Origin: Defluviicoccus sp. bin129
GTDB lineage: Bacteria > Pseudomonadota > Alphaproteobacteria > MPNO01
Reading direction: 5' to 3'
Length of the DNA: 64,000 nucleotides
Assembly: GCA_002239065.1 (NCBI GenBank)
Contig: MPNO01000011.1
Coordinates: 1 to 64,000, forward strand
This document shows, one piece after another, positions 29,175 through 37,912 of the stretch; positions within the stretch are counted from its first letter, which is position 1, and the number at the start of each line of letters is the position of its first letter. Made by a program: the position numbers and the translations under genes. The notes beneath the pieces are model-generated. The model ran no database searches, had not been told where the DNA came from, and saw only the letters and a program-made list of their open reading frames with translations.

Positions 29175-30208
29175 ACGAGCGCGTCGCCGTGGTTCTGTTC
29201 AATCTCGGCGGTCCCGACCGGCTCGAAGCGGTTGGGCCGTTCCTGATCAACCTGTTCAACGACCCGGCGATCATCCGCCGCAGGCAGCCGCTGCGCTGGC
29301 TGCTTGCGCGGCTGATTGCCTGGCGCCGGCGCGGCGCGGCGACGGCGATCTACCGGCGCCTCGGCGGCGGGTCTCCCCTGCTGCAACAGACCGAGGCGCA
29401 GGCCGCGGCGCTGCAACGCGAGCTGGCCGATCCGGCCATTCGGGTCTTCGTCAGCATGCGCTACTGGCATCCCCGGGCGGCGGAGACGGTGGGCGCGGTA
29501 AAGCGTTTCGACCCCGGAAGGATCGTGCTGCTGCCGCTCTACCCGCAATTCTCGTCGACCACGACGGCGTCTTCCTTCCGCGAGTGGCGGCGCGAGGCGG
29601 GCGGGATCCTCGACGTGCCGACGGCGCGCGTCTGCTGCTACCCCGACGATGCGGGTTTCGTCGCCGCGCAGGCCGCGCGGATCGGCGAGATCCTCGACCG
29701 CTGGGAAGGACCGGAGCCCAGGATCCTCTATTCCGCCCATGGCGTGCCGAAGGCCTTCATCGAGGCCGGCGATCCCTACCGGGCGCAGGTCGAGCGCAGC
29801 GTCGCTGCCATAGCCGAAGCCGTGGGGCGGCAGGACCTCGACCGGGTGATCTGCTACCAGAGCCGGGTCGGTCCGCTCGAATGGATCGGCCCCTACACGG
29901 ATCGCGAGATAGAGCGCGCCGGCGCCGAAGGCCGGCCGGTGGTCGTCGTGCCGGTCGCCTTCGTCTCGGAGCATTCGGAAACCCTGGTCGAGCTCGACGA
30001 GGAGTATCGCGCGCTCGCGCGGGCATCCGGCGTGCCGCGCTACGAGCGCGCGGCCACCGTCGGGACCCATCCCGCCTTCGTCGCGGGCCTGGCCGGGCTG
30101 GTCCGCCGGGCGATGGGGTGCGGCGAAAAGACGCTGCCCGGTTCCGGCGGGCGCATCTGCGGCCCGCATGCGGGCGACTGCCCGGTTGCGCTGGCCGGCG
30201 CGCCATGA
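29171..30208 (+). CDS. hemH: Ferrochelatase
   Basis: A 345-residue ferrochelatase: VVLFNLGGPDR, LPLYPQFSSTTTAS, catalytic His in ILYSAHGVPKAF (about residue 190) and Glu in AFVSEHSETLVELD. It inserts iron into protoporphyrin IX. The TTG start at 29171 overlaps the hemE stop (TTGA). Its stop overlaps the hemJ ATG. Confidence 0.95.
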   Translation: MNERVAVVLFNLGGPDRLEAVGPFLINLFNDPAIIRRRQPLRWLLARLIAWRRRGAATAIYRRLGGGSPLLQQTEAQAAALQRELADPAIRVFVSMRYWHPRAAETVGAVKRFDPGRIVLLPLYPQFSSTTTASSFREWRREAGGILDVPTARVCCYPDDAGFVAAQAARIGEILDRWEGPEPRILYSAHGVPKAFIEAGDPYRAQVERSVAAIAEAVGRQDLDRVICYQSRVGPLEWIGPYTDREIERAGAEGRPVVVVPVAFVSEHSETLVELDEEYRALARASGVPRYERAATVGTHPAFVAGLAGLVRRAMGCGEKTLPGSGGRICGPHAGDCPVALAGAP

Positions 30209-30651
30209 CCTGGCTCGCCGACGCCTATCCCTGGATCCGGGCGTTTCACGTCATCGCAGTGATCGCCTGGATGGCCGGCATGCTCTATCTGCCGCGGCTC
30301 TACGTCTATCACAGCGGGCGCGAGCCGGGCGGCGAGGCGGACGAGATGCTCAGGGTGATGGAGCGCCGGCTGCTGCGGCTGATCGTCAACCCCGCGATGA
30401 TCCTGGTCTTTTTCACCGGCGGGTTGCTGCTGCTGACGCCCGGGGCCGCCGATTGGGCATCCGGCTGGATCTACGCCAAGCTGGCGCTGGTCCTCGCGCT
30501 GTCCGCCGTGCACGGCGCGTTCGCCGTCTGGCGGCGCGGCTTCGCGGAGGGGCGCAACCGGCGCTCCGCGCGGTTCTACCGTGCGGTCAACGAGATACCC
30601 ACCGTGCTGATGATCGCCATCGTGATCCTCGTCGTGGTGAAGCCGTTCTGA
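30205..30651 (+). CDS. hemJ: Protoporphyrinogen IX oxidase HemJ
   Basis: A 148-residue membrane protein with four hydrophobic segments and the conserved His in AFHVIAVIAWMAGMLYLPRL and Lys in YAKLALVLALSAVHG. HemJ oxidises protoporphyrinogen IX and replaces HemG/HemY in many alphaproteobacteria. It completes a hemE-hemH-hemJ unit, coupled by overlaps throughout, and precedes rho as usual in this class. Confidence 0.93.
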   Translation: MTWLADAYPWIRAFHVIAVIAWMAGMLYLPRLYVYHSGREPGGEADEMLRVMERRLLRLIVNPAMILVFFTGGLLLLTPGAADWASGWIYAKLALVLALSAVHGAFAVWRRGFAEGRNRRSARFYRAVNEIPTVLMIAIVILVVVKPF

Positions 30652-30760
30652 CCCGGCCCGGCGGCGCTGCAATCGAGGTTTGACTCCGCATTGCCTATTC
30701 GCTAAGTGGTAGCGGCTAGGTTCGTCCCGACGCGTTCACCATCCCGACCGAACTATCCAA

Positions 30761-30790
30761 CGAGCTCGCGCGGGCGGCCGGCTCGTTTTT
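30761..30790 (+). promoter_or_regulatory. Possible attenuator hairpin in the rho leader
   Basis: In the 196-bp gap before rho, CGAGC (30761-30765) pairs with GCTCG (30781-30785) and is followed by five T. The 15-base loop is GC-rich and can pair further. Rho commonly controls its own synthesis in its leader, so a terminator-like fold here would make sense, but the stem is short. Confidence 0.3.
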
Positions 30791-30847
30791 CTTCATCCCT
30801 TCGCGTGCCATCGCCAAGGGAACTGCTCCCAACCAACCGGTACTCCC

Positions 30848-32104
30848 ATGAATCTGCAAGAACTGAAGCAGAAATCGCCCGCCGATTTACTGAGCTACGC
30901 CGAAGAGCTGGAGATCGAGAACGCATCGACCCTGCGCAAGCAGGACATGATGTTCGCGATCCTCAAGCAGCTCGCCGAGAACGATGTCGTCATCTCCGGC
31001 AACGGCGTCCTCGAGACCCTGCAGGACGGTTTCGGATTTCTGCGCTCGCCGGAGGCGAACTATCTTCCCGGCCCGGACGACATCTACGTTTCACCGAGCC
31101 AGATCCGGCGCTTCGGGCTGCGGACCGGGGACACGGTCGAGGGGCAGATCCGCTCGCCCAAGGACGGCGAGCGCTATTTCGCGCTGCTCAAGGTGAACCT
31201 GATCAATTTCGAGGAGCCCGAGCGCATCCGCCACCGGATCAACTTCGACAACCTCACCCCGCTCTACCCGGAGGAGAAGATCGGGCTCGAGGTCGACGAT
31301 CCGACGCGCAAGGACCTGACCACCCGCATCATCGACCTGATCACGCCGCTCGGAAAGGGCCAGCGGGCGCTGATCGTAGCCCCGCCGCGCACCGGCAAGA
31401 CGATGATGCTCCAGGGGATCGCGCATTCGATCAGCGCGAACCACCCCGAGGCCTATCTCATCGTGCTGCTGATCGACGAGCGGCCCGAGGAAGTCACCGA
31501 CATGCAGCGCTCGGTGAAGGGCGAGGTCATCAGCTCGACCTTCGACGAGCCCGCGTCGCGGCACGTGCAGGTGGCCGAGATGGTCATCGAGAAGGCCAAG
31601 CGCCTGGTCGAGCACAAGCGCGACGTGGTGATCCTGCTGGACTCCATCACCCGGCTCGCGCGGGCCTACAACACCGTCGTGCCGAGCTCCGGCAAGGTGC
31701 TGACCGGCGGCGTCGCCGCCAATGCGCTGCAACGCCCCAAGCGCTTCTTCGGCGCGGCGCGCAATATCGAGGAAGGCGGCTCGCTCACCATCATCTCGTC
31801 GGCGCTGATCGACACCGGTTCGCGCATGGACGAGGTGATCTTCGAGGAGTTCAAGGGCACCGGCAATTCCGAGATCATCCTCGACCGCAAGCTCGCCGAC
31901 AAGCGGACCTTCCCGGCGATGGACATCACCAAGTCCGGCACCCGCAAGGAAGAGCTCCTGGTCGACCGCGGCACGCTGTCGAAGATGTGGGTGCTGAGGC
32001 GCATCCTCACCCCGATGGGGGTGACCGATTCGATGGAGTTCCTGATCGACAAGATCAAGGACACCAAGAACAACCCGGATTTCTTCGACGCGATGAACCA
32101 GTAG
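30848..32104 (+). CDS. rho: Transcription termination factor Rho
   Basis: A 418-residue Rho: N-terminal helix bundle, RNA-binding cold-shock domain ([20 protein letters not shown]), Walker A in [12 protein letters not shown] (about residue 180), Walker [16 protein letters not shown] and the Q/R-loop regions. Hexameric RNA-dependent helicase that ends transcription. In many alphaproteobacteria trmE/mnmE, gidAB and parAB follow; here an oxidoreductase in the opposite direction does. Confidence 0.98.
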   Translation: MNLQELKQKSPADLLSYAEELEIENASTLRKQDMMFAILKQLAENDVVISGNGVLETLQDGFGFLRSPEANYLPGPDDIYVSPSQIRRFGLRTGDTVEGQIRSPKDGERYFALLKVNLINFEEPERIRHRINFDNLTPLYPEEKIGLEVDDPTRKDLTTRIIDLITPLGKGQRALIVAPPRTGKTMMLQGIAHSISANHPEAYLIVLLIDERPEEVTDMQRSVKGEVISSTFDEPASRHVQVAEMVIEKAKRLVEHKRDVVILLDSITRLARAYNTVVPSSGKVLTGGVAANALQRPKRFFGAARNIEEGGSLTIISSALIDTGSRMDEVIFEEFKGTGNSEIILDRKLADKRTFPAMDITKSGTRKEELLVDRGTLSKMWVLRRILTPMGVTDSMEFLIDKIKDTKNNPDFFDAMNQ

Positions 32105-32106
32105 GT

Positions 32107-32125
32107 CGCGGGGCGCCGCCCCGCG
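32107..32125. terminator. GC hairpin between convergent rho and qor
   Basis: CGCGGGGC (32107-32114) and GCCCCGCG (32118-32125) form a perfect 8-bp stem with a 3-base loop, in the 25-bp gap between rho and the quinone oxidoreductase. There is only a short T-rich tail (GGGTTCTA), so it is a weak intrinsic terminator or an mRNA end stabiliser for either strand. Confidence 0.5.
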
Positions 32126-32129
32126 GGTT

Positions 32130-33104
32130 CTACGGCATCAGGATCGTCGAGCCCGTCGTCTTGCGGCCTTCCAGATCGCGATGCGCCGTGGCGGCGTCCT
32201 TGAGCGCGTAGGTCTGGTTGATCCCGATCTCCACCGCTCCGCTCCGCACCACCTTGAACAAATCGTTCGCCGTCGTCACCAGATCCTTGCGCGAGGCGGT
32301 GTAGTGCGGCAGCGAGGGCCGGGTCAGGAACAGCGAGCCCTTGGCGGCCAGCATCCCGGTCTCGAAGGGCGGGACCGGTCCCGAGGCGTTGCCGAAGCTC
32401 ACCATCACGCCGCGCGGAGCCAGGCAGTCGAGCGATCCCTCGAAGGTCTCCTTGCCCACCGAGTCGTAGACCACCGGAACCCCGGCGCCCTTGGTGATCC
32501 GGCGCACCCGGTCGGTGAAGTTCTGCTCGGTATAGACGATCGCGTGGTCGCAGCCATGCGCGCGGGCGAGCTTCGCCTTCTGCCGGCTGCCGACGGTGCC
32601 GATCACGGTGGCGCCGAGATGCCTGGCCCACTGGCACAGGATCAGCCCGACCCCGCCCGCCGCGGCGTGGACCAGTATGGTATCGCCCTTCCTGACCCGG
32701 TAGGTCTCGCGCAGCAGGTAGCGCACGGTCATGCCCTGAAGCATCATCGCCGCCGCGGTCTCGTCCGAGATGTCGCGCGGGATCTTCACCACCCGGTCGG
32801 CCGGGATCAGCCGTTCCTCCGAATAGGCGCCGAGCGGGGTCGTCGCGTAGGCCACCCGGTCGCCCGGCTTGAGGTCGGTCACGCCGCGGCCCAGCCCCTC
32901 GACGACGCCCGCCCCTTCCATGCCGAGCGTCAGCGGCAGAGGCAGCTGGTAGAGCCCGGACCGGTGATAGACGTCGATATAGTTGAGGCCGACGGCGGTA
33001 TGGCGGATGCGGACTTCCCCCTTGCCGGGATCGCCGATCTCCACGTCCCGCCATTTCATCGCCGAGGCGGGTCCCGGCTTGTCGATCTGGATTGCGCGCG
33101 GCAT
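32130..33104 (-). CDS. qor: NADPH:quinone oxidoreductase (zinc-independent MDR family)
   Basis: A 324-residue medium-chain reductase: GLNYIDVYHRSGLY, GMEGAGVVEGLG, nucleotide-binding VHAAAGGVGLILCQWA (about residue 145-160), and a C-terminal segment DAATAHRDLEGRKTTGS. It lacks the zinc-binding Cys residues of alcohol dehydrogenases, as is normal for Qor. It reduces quinones with NADPH. Starts 13 bp after the dienelactone-hydrolase-like gene. Confidence 0.9.
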   Translation of the reverse strand: MPRAIQIDKPGPASAMKWRDVEIGDPGKGEVRIRHTAVGLNYIDVYHRSGLYQLPLPLTLGMEGAGVVEGLGRGVTDLKPGDRVAYATTPLGAYSEERLIPADRVVKIPRDISDETAAAMMLQGMTVRYLLRETYRVRKGDTILVHAAAGGVGLILCQWARHLGATVIGTVGSRQKAKLARAHGCDHAIVYTEQNFTDRVRRITKGAGVPVVYDSVGKETFEGSLDCLAPRGVMVSFGNASGPVPPFETGMLAAKGSLFLTRPSLPHYTASRKDLVTTANDLFKVVRSGAVEIGINQTYALKDAATAHRDLEGRKTTGSTILMP

Positions 33105-33117
33105 CTCTCGGCCTCCC

Positions 33118-33813
33118 CTATGCCAGATGGGCCTTGAAGAATTCGGCGGTGCGTCCGTTCGCGAGGTCGGCCGCCGCCCGGTCGAAATGTTCCCCGCCGA
33201 TCCGCGCGAAGGCGTGGTCCGCCCCGGGATAGACGTGGACGGTGAACAGCGCGTTGCCGGCGAGCGCGTCCTGGATCGTCTTCTGCGCCTCGGGCGGGCA
33301 GTAATCGTCCTCCGCGGCGATGTGCAGCATGGCCGGCTTCGAGGCGCCGGCCGCCTTGTCCATGTTGCCCTCGATCTGCACCGGGTAGTAGCCCACCGAG
33401 GCGTCGGAATCGGTGAAGCAGGCGGACATGTAGGCGAGGCTGCCGCCCATGCAGTAGCCGACCGTGCCCACCTTGCCGGTGCAGCCGCCGAGGCCGCGAA
33501 CATGGCCGATGGTGGCGGCGATGTCGGCCACCCCCTTTTCGAAGTCGAATCCCTGGAGGTAGCCGAACGCCTTCTCCCACTCCTCCTCCGACTTGTCGGT
33601 GAGCTGGACGCCCGGCTCCTGGCGCCAGAACAGGTCCGGCGAGCAGGCGATATAGCCGTCGGCCGCCAGGGCGTCGCAGATGTCCCGCATGACCCGGTTC
33701 ACGCCGAAGATTTCCTGGATGACGACAACGCCCGGCCCCGAGCCGGATTCCGGGCTGGCGAGGTAGGCGCCGAAGCTGCCGCCGTCCGAGGCGGCGATGG
33801 TGATGTCAGGCAT
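33118..33813 (-). CDS. Dienelactone hydrolase-family protein
   Basis: A 231-residue alpha/beta hydrolase of the DLH family. Its nucleophile is a Cys in GTVGYCMGGSLAY (about residue 118), with the acid in AAEDDYCPP and His in YPGADHAFAR, and the gating Glu in VVIQEIFGVN. The family hydrolyses dienelactones in chlorocatechol breakdown or related esters. With neighbours it suggests aromatic or lactone catabolism. Confidence 0.88.
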   Translation of the reverse strand: MPDITIAASDGGSFGAYLASPESGSGPGVVVIQEIFGVNRVMRDICDALAADGYIACSPDLFWRQEPGVQLTDKSEEEWEKAFGYLQGFDFEKGVADIAATIGHVRGLGGCTGKVGTVGYCMGGSLAYMSACFTDSDASVGYYPVQIEGNMDKAAGASKPAMLHIAAEDDYCPPEAQKTIQDALAGNALFTVHVYPGADHAFARIGGEHFDRAAADLANGRTAEFFKAHLA

Positions 33814-33879
33814 GTCTCGTTCTCTCCAAAACGGTCTTTCGCTGATTGACCGGCAAGATAGCCGCGCGGCCCGGGCGAG

Positions 33880-36201
33880 TCATCGACGGGCGCTCGCGAT
33901 CGCGCGCCAGACCGCCTCCGGCGAAGCCGGCATGTCGATGGTTTCGACCCCGAGCGGCGCCAGCGCATCGAGGATGGCGCTGGTCACCGCCGGCAGGGCG
34001 CCGACCGTGCCGGCCTCGCCCGCCCCCTTGACGCCGAGCGGGTTGGTCGCGGTCGGGACCGGGTTGGCTTCCACCTTGAAGCCGCACATGTCGTCCGCCC
34101 GCGGCATCGCGTAGTCCATGAACGAGCCCGAGAGGTTCTGGCCCGAGGCGCGGTCGAAGACGATCCGTTCCATCACCGCCTGGCCCAGCCCCTGGGCGAC
34201 GCCGCCGTGGATCTGGCCCTTCAGCAGCAGCGGGTTGAGCACCGTGCCCACATCGTCGACGACGCTGTAATCGACGATCCCGGTCTCGCCGGTGTCGGGG
34301 TCGATCTCGACCTCGCAGACATGGCAGCCATTGGGAAAGTTCTCCACCCTGGCGACGTAGCCCGCGCCGGCCTCGAGCCCGGGCTCCGAATCGGCCGGCA
34401 GCCGGGCGGGGAGGTAGGCCGCCCGCGCGACCTCGACCAGCGGCACCGACCGGTCAGTGCCCGCGATGCGGAACCCGCCGTCGACGAATTCGAGGTCGCC
34501 CTCGGCGGCTTCGAGGAGATGCGCCGCGATCGGCCGGGCCTGATCGACGATCTTCTCGGCCGCGCGCAGCACGGCCGAGCCGCCGAGCGTCGCCGAGCGC
34601 GACCCGCCGGTGCCGCCACCGATCGAAAGCGCGTCCGAATCGCCCTCCGCCACCCGCAGCGTCGCCGGGTCGATGCCGAGCGTCTGGCAGACGACCTGCT
34701 TGTAGACCGTCTCATGCCCCTGGCCGTGGCTGATGGTGCCGACGAACAGCGTCGCCGTGCCCGAGGGATCGAAGCGCAGCAGCGCCCGCTCCTGGCCCGG
34801 CGCGGCGGCGCGCTCGATGGTGTTGGAAACCCCGATGCCGCGCAGCCTGCCCCTCGCGCTGGCGGCCCGGCGGCGCTGCTCGAACCCGGCGTGACCGGCG
34901 AGTTCCAGCGCCCGGTCGAGATTTTGCTCGAACGCCCCGCAATCGTATTCGAAGACCAGCCCGGTCCTGAACGGCATCGCCTCCTCGGGGATCGTGTTCT
35001 GGCGCCTCAGCTCGACCGGGTCGCGGCCGAGCCTGCGCGCCGCGCCATCGATGAGCTGCTCGATCACATAGGCGGCTTCCGGGCGCCCGGCGCCGCGATA
35101 GGGGCATGTCGGGTTGGTGTTGGTGAACACGCCCGCGGTCTCGACATGGATGGCGGGGGTGACATAGGTGCCGGCGAGGGTGCCGAGATTGGCGGTCGCC
35201 GGCCCGCCCGCCATGGACGCCACATAGGCGCCGATATTGACCCTGGTGCGCACCCGCATGGCGAGGAAATTGCCGTCGGAATCGAGGGCGAGCGCGGCGT
35301 CGGTGACGTTGTCGCGGCCCTGGTGGTCGCTGATCAGCCCCTCCGAGCGCTCGCAGGTCCACTTGACCGGCCGCCCGGTCTCGCGCGAGGCCCAGAGCAC
35401 CAGGATCTGTTCGGGGTACATGCCGCCGCGCAGCCCGAAGCTGCCGCCCACATCGCCCGCGATCACCCGCACCCGGTTCTCCGGCAGGCGGAATATGTGC
35501 CTGGCGAGCGCGCTCCGGATGCGGTGCGGGTAGTGCACGGCGGCATGGAGCGTGTGGCGCCCGGCGCGGTCCACGTCGCCCACGAAGGCGCGCGGCTCCA
35601 GGGTGTTCGAGGTCACGCGCGAGATCGCGAAGCGGCGCTCGATCACATGCGCGGCCCCGGCGAAACCCGCCTCGACCGCGTCGCGGTCGCCCAGGAAATG
35701 GACGAAGCTCTCGTTCCGGGGCGCCTCCTGCCAGAGCGCCGGCGTGGTCTCGGCATCGGCGATGGCGGTGTCGATATTCGCGTCCAGCGGCTCGAACTCG
35801 ACGTGGATCGCCTCGGCCGCGTCCCTGGCCCGGGCGAGGGTGTCGGCGACGACGACCGCGACCGCCTCGCCGACATGCACGGCGCGGTCGATCGCCAGCG
35901 GGGCGAAGGCCGGGCGGACCATCGGATTCCCGTCGCGGTCCTTCAGAACCAGCTGGGCCTGGATGGTGCCGAGACCCGCCGCCGCGTAGTCGGCCCCGGT
36001 CAGCACGGCGTGGACGCCCGGCATGGCGCGCGCGGCCTCGGCATCGATCCCGCCTATCGCCGCATGGGCGTGAGGAGAGCGCAGGATATGGGCGCGGCAG
36101 AGGCCCGGCAGGTCGATGTCGTCGACATACCGCCCGCCGCCCGAGAGCAGCCGCGGATCCTCGGTCCGCGGCACCGAATTGCCGATGTCGAACTCGCCCA
36201 T
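33880..36201 (-). CDS. Xanthine dehydrogenase-family molybdenum-binding large subunit (second copy)
   Basis: A 773-residue paralogue of the gene at 6109-8487, sharing the same layout: GNSVPRTEDPRLLSGGGRY at the start, DVGGSFGLRGGMYPEQ, YRGAGRPEAAYVIE, TISHGQGHET, and GVKGAGEAG with the catalytic Glu near the end. It also has the AYRGAGR-type loop, not the Cys-containing loop of CO dehydrogenase. No FAD or iron-sulfur subunit is next to it. It diverges from the SDR gene at 36274. The substrate is unknown. Confidence 0.87.
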   Translation of the reverse strand: MGEFDIGNSVPRTEDPRLLSGGGRYVDDIDLPGLCRAHILRSPHAHAAIGGIDAEAARAMPGVHAVLTGADYAAAGLGTIQAQLVLKDRDGNPMVRPAFAPLAIDRAVHVGEAVAVVVADTLARARDAAEAIHVEFEPLDANIDTAIADAETTPALWQEAPRNESFVHFLGDRDAVEAGFAGAAHVIERRFAISRVTSNTLEPRAFVGDVDRAGRHTLHAAVHYPHRIRSALARHIFRLPENRVRVIAGDVGGSFGLRGGMYPEQILVLWASRETGRPVKWTCERSEGLISDHQGRDNVTDAALALDSDGNFLAMRVRTRVNIGAYVASMAGGPATANLGTLAGTYVTPAIHVETAGVFTNTNPTCPYRGAGRPEAAYVIEQLIDGAARRLGRDPVELRRQNTIPEEAMPFRTGLVFEYDCGAFEQNLDRALELAGHAGFEQRRRAASARGRLRGIGVSNTIERAAAPGQERALLRFDPSGTATLFVGTISHGQGHETVYKQVVCQTLGIDPATLRVAEGDSDALSIGGGTGGSRSATLGGSAVLRAAEKIVDQARPIAAHLLEAAEGDLEFVDGGFRIAGTDRSVPLVEVARAAYLPARLPADSEPGLEAGAGYVARVENFPNGCHVCEVEIDPDTGETGIVDYSVVDDVGTVLNPLLLKGQIHGGVAQGLGQAVMERIVFDRASGQNLSGSFMDYAMPRADDMCGFKVEANPVPTATNPLGVKGAGEAGTVGALPAVTSAILDALAPLGVETIDMPASPEAVWRAIASARR

Positions 36202-36273
36202 GCCCGTCCTTCTCCTGATTGTCGGGAAACCGCGCTACTATGCGGCGCCAAACTAGCAGCGGGGAGAGCGCGG

Positions 36274-37020
36274 GTGAAATTCGCAGGGCAGGTCGCGATC
36301 GTGACGGGCGCGGGGCGCAATATCGGCGAGCGCATCGCCGAGGTCCTGGCCGAGGACGGGGCGAAGATCGCGGTCGTCGATCTCGACCCGGGCCGCGCCG
36401 GACAGACGACGCGGAAGCTCGCCGGGGCCGGGCACGAGGCCGAGGCCTTCGTCGCCGACGTGTCCGACAACGACGCCGTTCAGGCGCTGGTCGCCGCGGT
36501 GGCCGCGCGCTTCGGGCGCATCGACATCCTGGTCAACAACGTCGCGATCTCGGACAACCGCCACGTCCTCGAAATCACCGAGAAGGAGTGGGACGACACC
36601 ATCCGGGTGACCCTGAAGTCGCCCTTCCTGATGGCCAAGCACGTCGCCCACCACATGGTCGATAACGGGATCGCCGGCAGGATCGTCAATATCGGCTCGA
36701 CCTCGGGCTATCGCGGGCGGGGCAGCGCCTGCGCCTATTCGGCGGCCAAGGGCGGCGTCGCCAACCTCACCCGGTCGCTCGCCTTCCAGCTCGCGCCGCA
36801 CGGCATCCGGGTCAACTCGGTCTCGCCCAACCGCACCGGCTCGCCGGTCGGCATCCAGGAGGTCGACCCCGACCGCTACTTCAAGAACCTGGTCAACCGG
36901 GCCGGCGTGCCCGACGACACCGCGCAGGTCGTGGCCTTCCTGTGCAGCGACGCGGCGAGCTTCGTCTGCGGCGAGAACATCTTCGCCGATGGCGGGGTGA
37001 TGGCGATGGAGGCGAGCTGA
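36274..37020 (+). CDS. SDR-family oxidoreductase
   Basis: A 248-residue short-chain dehydrogenase: VTGAGRNIGERIAEVLA (NAD-binding), VNNVAISDN, catalytic Ser in NIGSTSGYRG, Tyr-x3-Lys in AYSAAKGG and the C-terminal CGENIFADGGVMAM. The Asp in VVDLDPGRAG suggests NAD rather than NADP. Start is GTG at 36274 with GGGGAG upstream. It is the only plus-strand gene of this catabolic block, divergent from the molybdoenzyme. Confidence 0.88.
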   Translation: MKFAGQVAIVTGAGRNIGERIAEVLAEDGAKIAVVDLDPGRAGQTTRKLAGAGHEAEAFVADVSDNDAVQALVAAVAARFGRIDILVNNVAISDNRHVLEITEKEWDDTIRVTLKSPFLMAKHVAHHMVDNGIAGRIVNIGSTSGYRGRGSACAYSAAKGGVANLTRSLAFQLAPHGIRVNSVSPNRTGSPVGIQEVDPDRYFKNLVNRAGVPDDTAQVVAFLCSDAASFVCGENIFADGGVMAMEAS

Positions 37021-37061
37021 CCGGCTCTGCCGCGTATCGAAGGGCGCCACACCGCAACGTC

Positions 37062-37898
37062 CTAATCCCTCGGCACCGCGCCCTCGCCGGTCCAGTCGGG
37101 CGGGTTCGACGCCTTGATGCGGCGCGCCTCCTTGACGGTCTCGCGGATCTGGCCGGCGAGCGGCATCGATTCGCCGAGCGCGTCGGCCATCTGCGAGACG
37201 ATCTGCATGTCCTTGAGCGCCCAGGTGAAGGTCATGCGGTCCCAGTCCTCCAGCGTCGCCGATCTCGCCGAGCTGATCAGCAGCGCCTCGCGCAGCTTCA
37301 CCAGGTCGGCGCCGAAGGACTCGGCGAGACGACCGGCCTCGATCAGCCCGACCCCGGTGATCCACATCAGGAAGTTGTTCATCGCCTTGCCGAACTGTCC
37401 GTGGCCGACCGGGCCGAGATGGGCGATGTCCGAGCAGAAGGTCTCGAAGACCGGCCGCGAGCGCTCGACGACGGCATCGGTCCCGCCGGCGAGCGCCAGC
37501 AGCGTCCCCTCGTCCGCCGCCCAGCGGCCGCGGCAGATCGGCGCGTCGAGCACGTCGATCCCCCGCCCGGCCGCGCGCTCGGCGACCATGCGGACGGTCT
37601 CCGGCGAAGAGGTCGAACAGATCGCGATGCAGGACCCCGGCGCCATCGCGCCGACCAGCCCGTCATCGCCCACCGTGACCGCGACGGTTTCCGCGTCGAA
37701 CCCGACGGCGACGATCGCGTAGTCGACATTGCGGCCGAGCTCGCCCGCCGAGGCGAAACGCCGCGCGCCCGCCTCCCCGGCCCGCGCGAGCTGCCCGGCG
37801 TCGATATCCGTCGCCGCGACCGGGAACCCGGCCTCGATGAGATGCCTGACCATGGCGAGCCCCATCCGGCCCGGCCCGACGATGCCGACGCGATCCAT
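37062..37898 (-). CDS. 3-Hydroxyisobutyrate-dehydrogenase-like NAD(P)-dependent oxidoreductase
   Basis: A 278-residue beta-hydroxyacid dehydrogenase: Rossmann start VGIVGPGRMGLAMVRHLIEAG, DAPICRGRWAADEGTLLALAGG (substrate-binding variant of DAPVSGG) and the catalytic Lys in GQFGKAMNNFL (about residue 172). It oxidises a beta-hydroxy acid, precise substrate unknown. It follows hyuB by 14 bp, likely same operon. Confidence 0.88.
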   Translation of the reverse strand: MDRVGIVGPGRMGLAMVRHLIEAGFPVAATDIDAGQLARAGEAGARRFASAGELGRNVDYAIVAVGFDAETVAVTVGDDGLVGAMAPGSCIAICSTSSPETVRMVAERAAGRGIDVLDAPICRGRWAADEGTLLALAGGTDAVVERSRPVFETFCSDIAHLGPVGHGQFGKAMNNFLMWITGVGLIEAGRLAESFGADLVKLREALLISSARSATLEDWDRMTFTWALKDMQIVSQMADALGESMPLAGQIRETVKEARRIKASNPPDWTGEGAVPRD

Positions 37899-37912
37899 CG
37901 CGCTTCCTCCCT

